Shown here in pieces: positions 5,271 to 7,607 of a stretch of DNA of 7,607 nt; positions within the stretch are counted from its first letter, which is position 1, and each line of letters opens with the position of its first letter. The notes under the pieces were generated by a model. That model was not told the DNA's origin. It worked only from the letters and a program-made list of their open reading frames with translations, and made no database searches. This stretch comes from Clostridia bacterium. Its GTDB lineage: Bacteria > Bacillota > Clostridia > Oscillospirales > Acutalibacteraceae. The position numbers and the translations under genes are program-made. The stretch lies in assembly GCA_017382915.1 (NCBI GenBank), contig JAFNZJ010000066.1:1-7607 (forward strand). The letters are read 5' to 3'.

Positions 5271-7131
5271 ACAAATCCTCTTTGATTATTTCATACATTG
5301 AATCGGCATCTAATTTATATTTTTTAAGAGCCGCTTCAGGCTTCATATGAGGTATAAATTCATCTTCAATGGCAAAGGTTTTGACCTTAGCGTTTATGGA
5401 ATTGTTCAATAAGCCCTTGCAAAGAGTTTCATTTATACCGCCCGAAGAAATACCTTCTTCAAAAATATAAATGTTGTCAAACTTTTTAAGTGCGTCATAC
5501 ACCTTGTCCGCAATAGGATAAATGCGGTTTAACTTTAAAACTGCAACCGCGATGTTTTCATTTTTTAGGCGCTCATAACAATCGGTAGCGGCGGCAAAGG
5601 TGCGACCAAAAGTAATAATAACCGATTTTGATGCGGGGTTGCCATAAAAGGCAAAATCATCACCGCTTGCTACATAATCTTCGGGCAGGGCCTGCTGTAC
5701 ACCCCTTGGGTAACGCACAACCGAAAGACCTTCAGTTTCATAGATTGACTTATAAAGCATAGTTTTAAGTTCTAAATAATTTGAAGGGGCGAAAACCGTT
5801 ACACCCGGTATGGTTTTTAAAAATGCAATATCAAAAACGCCTTGGTGTGTTTCACCATCCTCACCCACTATGCCTGCGCGGTCAACACAAATAGTAACAG
5901 GAAGCTTGGATATTGAAACATCATGTATAAGCTGGTCATACGCACGCTGTAAAAATGATGAATAAACGCAAAAAACAGGATGCGCGCCACCTGCCGCAAG
6001 TCCTGCGGCAAAGGTAACTGCGTGCTCTTCAGCAATGCCAACATCAAAAAAGCGGTTTTTATAACGCTCAGAAAATTCGGTAAGACCTGTTCCGTCGGTC
6101 ATAGCGGCTGTAATAACGGTAAGCTTTTCATCAAGCGCCGCTAATTTTAAAAGCTCATCACCAACTGCGGCAGAAAAATCTGCTTTTTTGGCGATTGAAG
6201 CACCGTTTTCAATATCAAATGCCGAAACACCGTGGTAATTATTTGGCGAAACCTCTGCAGGGTTGTAGCCCTTACCCTTAACGGTTAAAACATGTACCAA
6301 AACGGGTCTGTTATGCGCTTTTGCAATATTTAAAGTTTGCTCTAGACGGTTTAAATCATGACCATCAATGGGACCTAAATAATGAAAGCCCATATCCTCA
6401 AAAATATTGCTGTGATAAATTGCATTTTTAAGCATATTTTTTGAGCGCAAAAGATGACGATTTATCTTTTTACCAATAAACGGAATATAAGAAATTACCC
6501 TTTCAGTAATGCGCTTAAACCTGTGATAACCGGGTCTTGAGCGAATTATTGAAAGGTGCCTTGCAAAGGCGCCCACATTGCGTGAAATGGACATTTTATT
6601 ATCATTTAAAATAACTATGGTTGATGCATTTCTGCCCATACCGGCATTGTTCATTGCTTCATAAAGCATACCGCCCGTCATTGCGCCGTCGCCAACGACA
6701 GAAATTGTGTAAGCCGATTTATCATTAGCAATAACATTGCCCTTGTATATACCAAAAGCGGCCGAAACAGAATTACTGCTATGACCTGTAACAAATGGGT
6801 CGTGCGGACTTTCATCGGGTCGCATAAAGCCCGACAAGCCACCCTGCTGCCTTAAAGTTTCAAACTGATAAAAGCGACCTGTTAAAAGCTTATGGGTATA
6901 ACACTGGTGCCCAACATCAAACAAGATTTTATCATCAGGTGAATTAAAGGCCCTGTGAAGAGCAACTGTAAGTTCAACCACACCAAGGTTTGATGCAAGG
7001 TGTCCACCCGTTTTAGAAACGGTATGAATAAGGCAATGCCTTATTTCATCACACAGCTGTTTAAGTTCATCGGTAGAAAGGTCTTTAATATCCTTTGGAG
7101 ATGAAATTTTATTTAAAAACTTGTAGTTCAA
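5260..7131 (-). CDS. dxs: 1-deoxy-D-xylulose-5-phosphate synthase
   Basis: This TPP-dependent enzyme condenses pyruvate and glyceraldehyde 3-phosphate into DXP, with CO2 release. DXP is the committed precursor for MEP-pathway isoprenoids and also feeds thiamine and pyridoxal synthesis in many bacteria. The 623 residues are full length. The TPP-binding domain contains His44 in the HLASNLGVVELTVALH segment, GHSS (116-119) and the GDGAMTGGMLYEAMNNAG motif (147-164). The transketolase-like pyrimidine domain has the catalytic Glu368 in GIAEEH and DRAGIVGEDGETHQG (417-431), and a C-terminal transketolase domain follows from about 500. NDN-K-MSIS (176-183) has Lys where Glu is common. The start is TTG at 7131, giving the family-typical (M)NYKFLNKISSPKDIK; it lies 23 nt after the ispA stop. 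Confidence 0.97.
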   Translation of the reverse strand: MNYKFLNKISSPKDIKDLSTDELKQLCDEIRHCLIHTVSKTGGHLASNLGVVELTVALHRAFNSPDDKILFDVGHQCYTHKLLTGRFYQFETLRQQGGLSGFMRPDESPHDPFVTGHSSNSVSAAFGIYKGNVIANDKSAYTISVVGDGAMTGGMLYEAMNNAGMGRNASTIVILNDNKMSISRNVGAFARHLSIIRSRPGYHRFKRITERVISYIPFIGKKINRHLLRSKNMLKNAIYHSNIFEDMGFHYLGPIDGHDLNRLEQTLNIAKAHNRPVLVHVLTVKGKGYNPAEVSPNNYHGVSAFDIENGASIAKKADFSAAVGDELLKLAALDEKLTVITAAMTDGTGLTEFSERYKNRFFDVGIAEEHAVTFAAGLAAGGAHPVFCVYSSFLQRAYDQLIHDVSISKLPVTICVDRAGIVGEDGETHQGVFDIAFLKTIPGVTVFAPSNYLELKTMLYKSIYETEGLSVVRYPRGVQQALPEDYVASGDDFAFYGNPASKSVIITFGRTFAAATDCYERLKNENIAVAVLKLNRIYPIADKVYDALKKFDNIYIFEEGISSGGINETLCKGLLNNSINAKVKTFAIEDEFIPHMKPEAALKKYKLDADSMYEIIKEDLYEK

Positions 7132-7148
7132 AAAACCACATACCTTTC
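7129..7148 (-). promoter_or_regulatory. RBS and TTG start of dxs
   Basis: Read leftward, GAAAGG (7148-7143) precedes the TTG at 7131-7129, with 10-11 nt between. The in-frame codons upstream are TTT, GGT, TGT, GTA, AAG and then a TGA stop, with no ATG or GTG. An ATG at 7141-7139 is out of frame. Family alignment from memory also places the N-terminus here, so TTG is the start, probably with modest initiation strength. Confidence 0.7.
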
Positions 7149-7154
7149 AATAAA

Positions 7155-7514
7155 TCAATACTGCCTATCGATTAAATAATCGGCCAAGGCAATAAGGTCA
7201 TTTGCCGCTTCACCAAATGGCTCAAGAGAAAGTTTAGCCATATTGGTATAATGCTCAACATCTTTTTTTGCCTGCTCCAAGCCTTTAAAAGAAACATAGG
7301 TTGATTTGCTGTTTTTTTCATCACTGCCAACCGGCTTGCCTAAAAGCGCGGCATCACCAACAATATCTAAAACATCATCCTGAATTTGAAAAGCAATGCC
7401 CAAATTAAGTGCATATTTTTCGGCGGCGGACTGCAACACTTCATTGCCACCCGCAATCAAGGTGCCAATTTTTGCGGCCGCTACCAGCAAAGCGCCTGTT
7501 TTTTTGGCATACAT
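7155..7514 (-). CDS. ispA: Polyprenyl synthetase (farnesyl/geranyl diphosphate synthase type), C-terminal fragment
   Basis: IspA-type trans-prenyltransferases extend DMAPP/GPP with IPP to make FPP. About 119 residues remain, against roughly 290-300 for a whole enzyme. They begin at the KTGALL helix (5-10) and include the second Asp-rich motif, QIQDDVLD (43-50; Asp46, Asp47, Asp50), then GKPVGSDEKNSKSTY (59-73), the binding loop of short-chain synthases. The first Asp-rich motif (FARM) and the whole N-terminal half are absent. The Met at 7514 is internal to the family, not a true start: the frame stays open upstream (KKE before the Met) and then meets a TAG at 7544-7542. The piece alone cannot be catalytic. 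Position before dxs is the expected operon neighbour. Truncation may be a real insertion or rearrangement, or an assembly junction. Confidence 0.9.
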   Translation of the reverse strand: MYAKKTGALLVAAAKIGTLIAGGNEVLQSAAEKYALNLGIAFQIQDDVLDIVGDAALLGKPVGSDEKNSKSTYVSFKGLEQAKKDVEHYTNMAKLSLEPFGEAANDLIALADYLIDRQY

Positions 7515-7541
7515 TTCTTTCTTTGGACATCCTGAGACCCA
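7515..7541. other. Breakpoint zone between ispA and foreign sequence
   Basis: IspA-like reading on the minus strand is convincing up to about EMYAKKTGAL (edge near 7517-7523) and lost before the TAG at 7544-7542. The plus-strand frame becomes protein-like from about 7525-7530. The join therefore lies in this ~25-bp zone. I see no clear terminal inverted repeat of an insertion sequence at the join; a target duplication cannot be tested because only one side is visible. Confidence 0.55.
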
Positions 7542-7607
7542 CTATCCTTACACGGAAGGAGCACTGTTTGTGCTGGTGCGGTGCAAGGATGCCTATGGCG
7601 TATATCC
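7525..7607 (+). CDS. Partial open frame of unknown origin abutting the ispA break
   Basis: The last ~80 bases do not continue ispA. On the plus strand they form an uninterrupted frame running off the window end, beginning G-HPETHYPYTEGALF and continuing VLVRCKDAYGVY. It looks like real protein (mixed hydrophobic strand, Tyr/His-rich lead-in, varied codons) and is GC-richer than the operon (42 G/C in the last 77 bases by hand count). No start codon or RBS precedes it: the frame continues back into reversed ispA sequence. It therefore appears to be an internal piece of another gene joined to ispA. I do not recognise the family. The minus-strand alternatives also have open stretches but read less like protein. 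At this length, chance openness cannot be excluded. Confidence 0.3.

Noticed and set aside
7109..7141. A 10-codon ORF (MWFFELQVFK) starting at an out-of-frame ATG just upstream of the dxs TTG, as a possible leader peptide.
   Set aside because: The Shine-Dalgarno ends immediately before this ATG with no spacer, so initiation there is unlikely; the dxs frame from TTG fits the family.
7542..7578. Small inverted repeats (TCCTT/AAGGA and AGCAC/GTGCT) near the right-end junction as insertion-sequence termini.
   Set aside because: They are only 5 bp, lie inside the open plus-strand frame rather than at the break, and have no partner copy within the window.

Overview
The window carries a single block of seven genes, all read leftward (minus strand), that fills almost all of it. 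In transcription order, from right to left, they are: a 5'-truncated ispA (polyprenyl synthase), dxs, a TlyA-type S4/rRNA methyltransferase, nadK, argR, recN and tyrS. The order ispA-dxs-tlyA-nadK-argR-recN is a well-known conserved cluster of Firmicutes. Together with moderate AT-richness and the style of the protein sequences, it points to a low-to-mid-GC member of Clostridia, most likely an anaerobic gut-type Ruminococcaceae/Oscillospirales relative. The genus cannot be read from the sequence.

Layout. Positions 1-184 are non-coding as far as I can tell. They hold a strong bidirectional hairpin terminator just after tyrS, a second GC-rich palindrome followed by a short T-run on the plus strand, an AT-rich inverted repeat, and a 16-codon minus-strand ORF with a good Shine-Dalgarno. 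From 185 to about 7520 the genes are packed with gaps of only 12-23 nt, apart from one 11-nt overlap (dxs/tlyA). There is no internal terminator or leader, so one polycistronic mRNA ending at the terminator at 143-174 is the simplest reading. Three of the six genes whose starts are visible (dxs, nadK, argR) begin with TTG.

Function. Dxs makes DXP, the entry point of the MEP isoprenoid pathway, and IspA condenses the resulting C5 units into farnesyl/geranyl-type diphosphates. NadK makes NADP+. The TlyA-like protein is a predicted RNA 2'-O-methyltransferase. ArgR is the arginine-responsive repressor, RecN a double-strand-break repair SMC-like ATPase, and TyrS charges tRNA-Tyr. They form a housekeeping operon rather than one pathway.

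Unusual points. (1) The right end is a junction: IspA keeps only its C-terminal part (second Asp-rich motif), and its frame runs into a stop within about 30 bases. The last ~80 bases are instead open on the plus strand with a protein-like reading. This is a mobile-element or rearrangement boundary, or an assembly chimera. (2) TyrRS has T-A-G-H where the class I HIGH motif is expected, so the catalytic first His is missing. (3) tyrS has no T-box leader and sits where sporeformers usually have spoIVB-spo0A. (4) There is a possible small leader-type module at the left edge. I see no CRISPR array, tRNA, rRNA, toxin-antitoxin, phage gene or recognisable defence system, and apart from the right-end junction this looks like an ordinary chromosomal core region.
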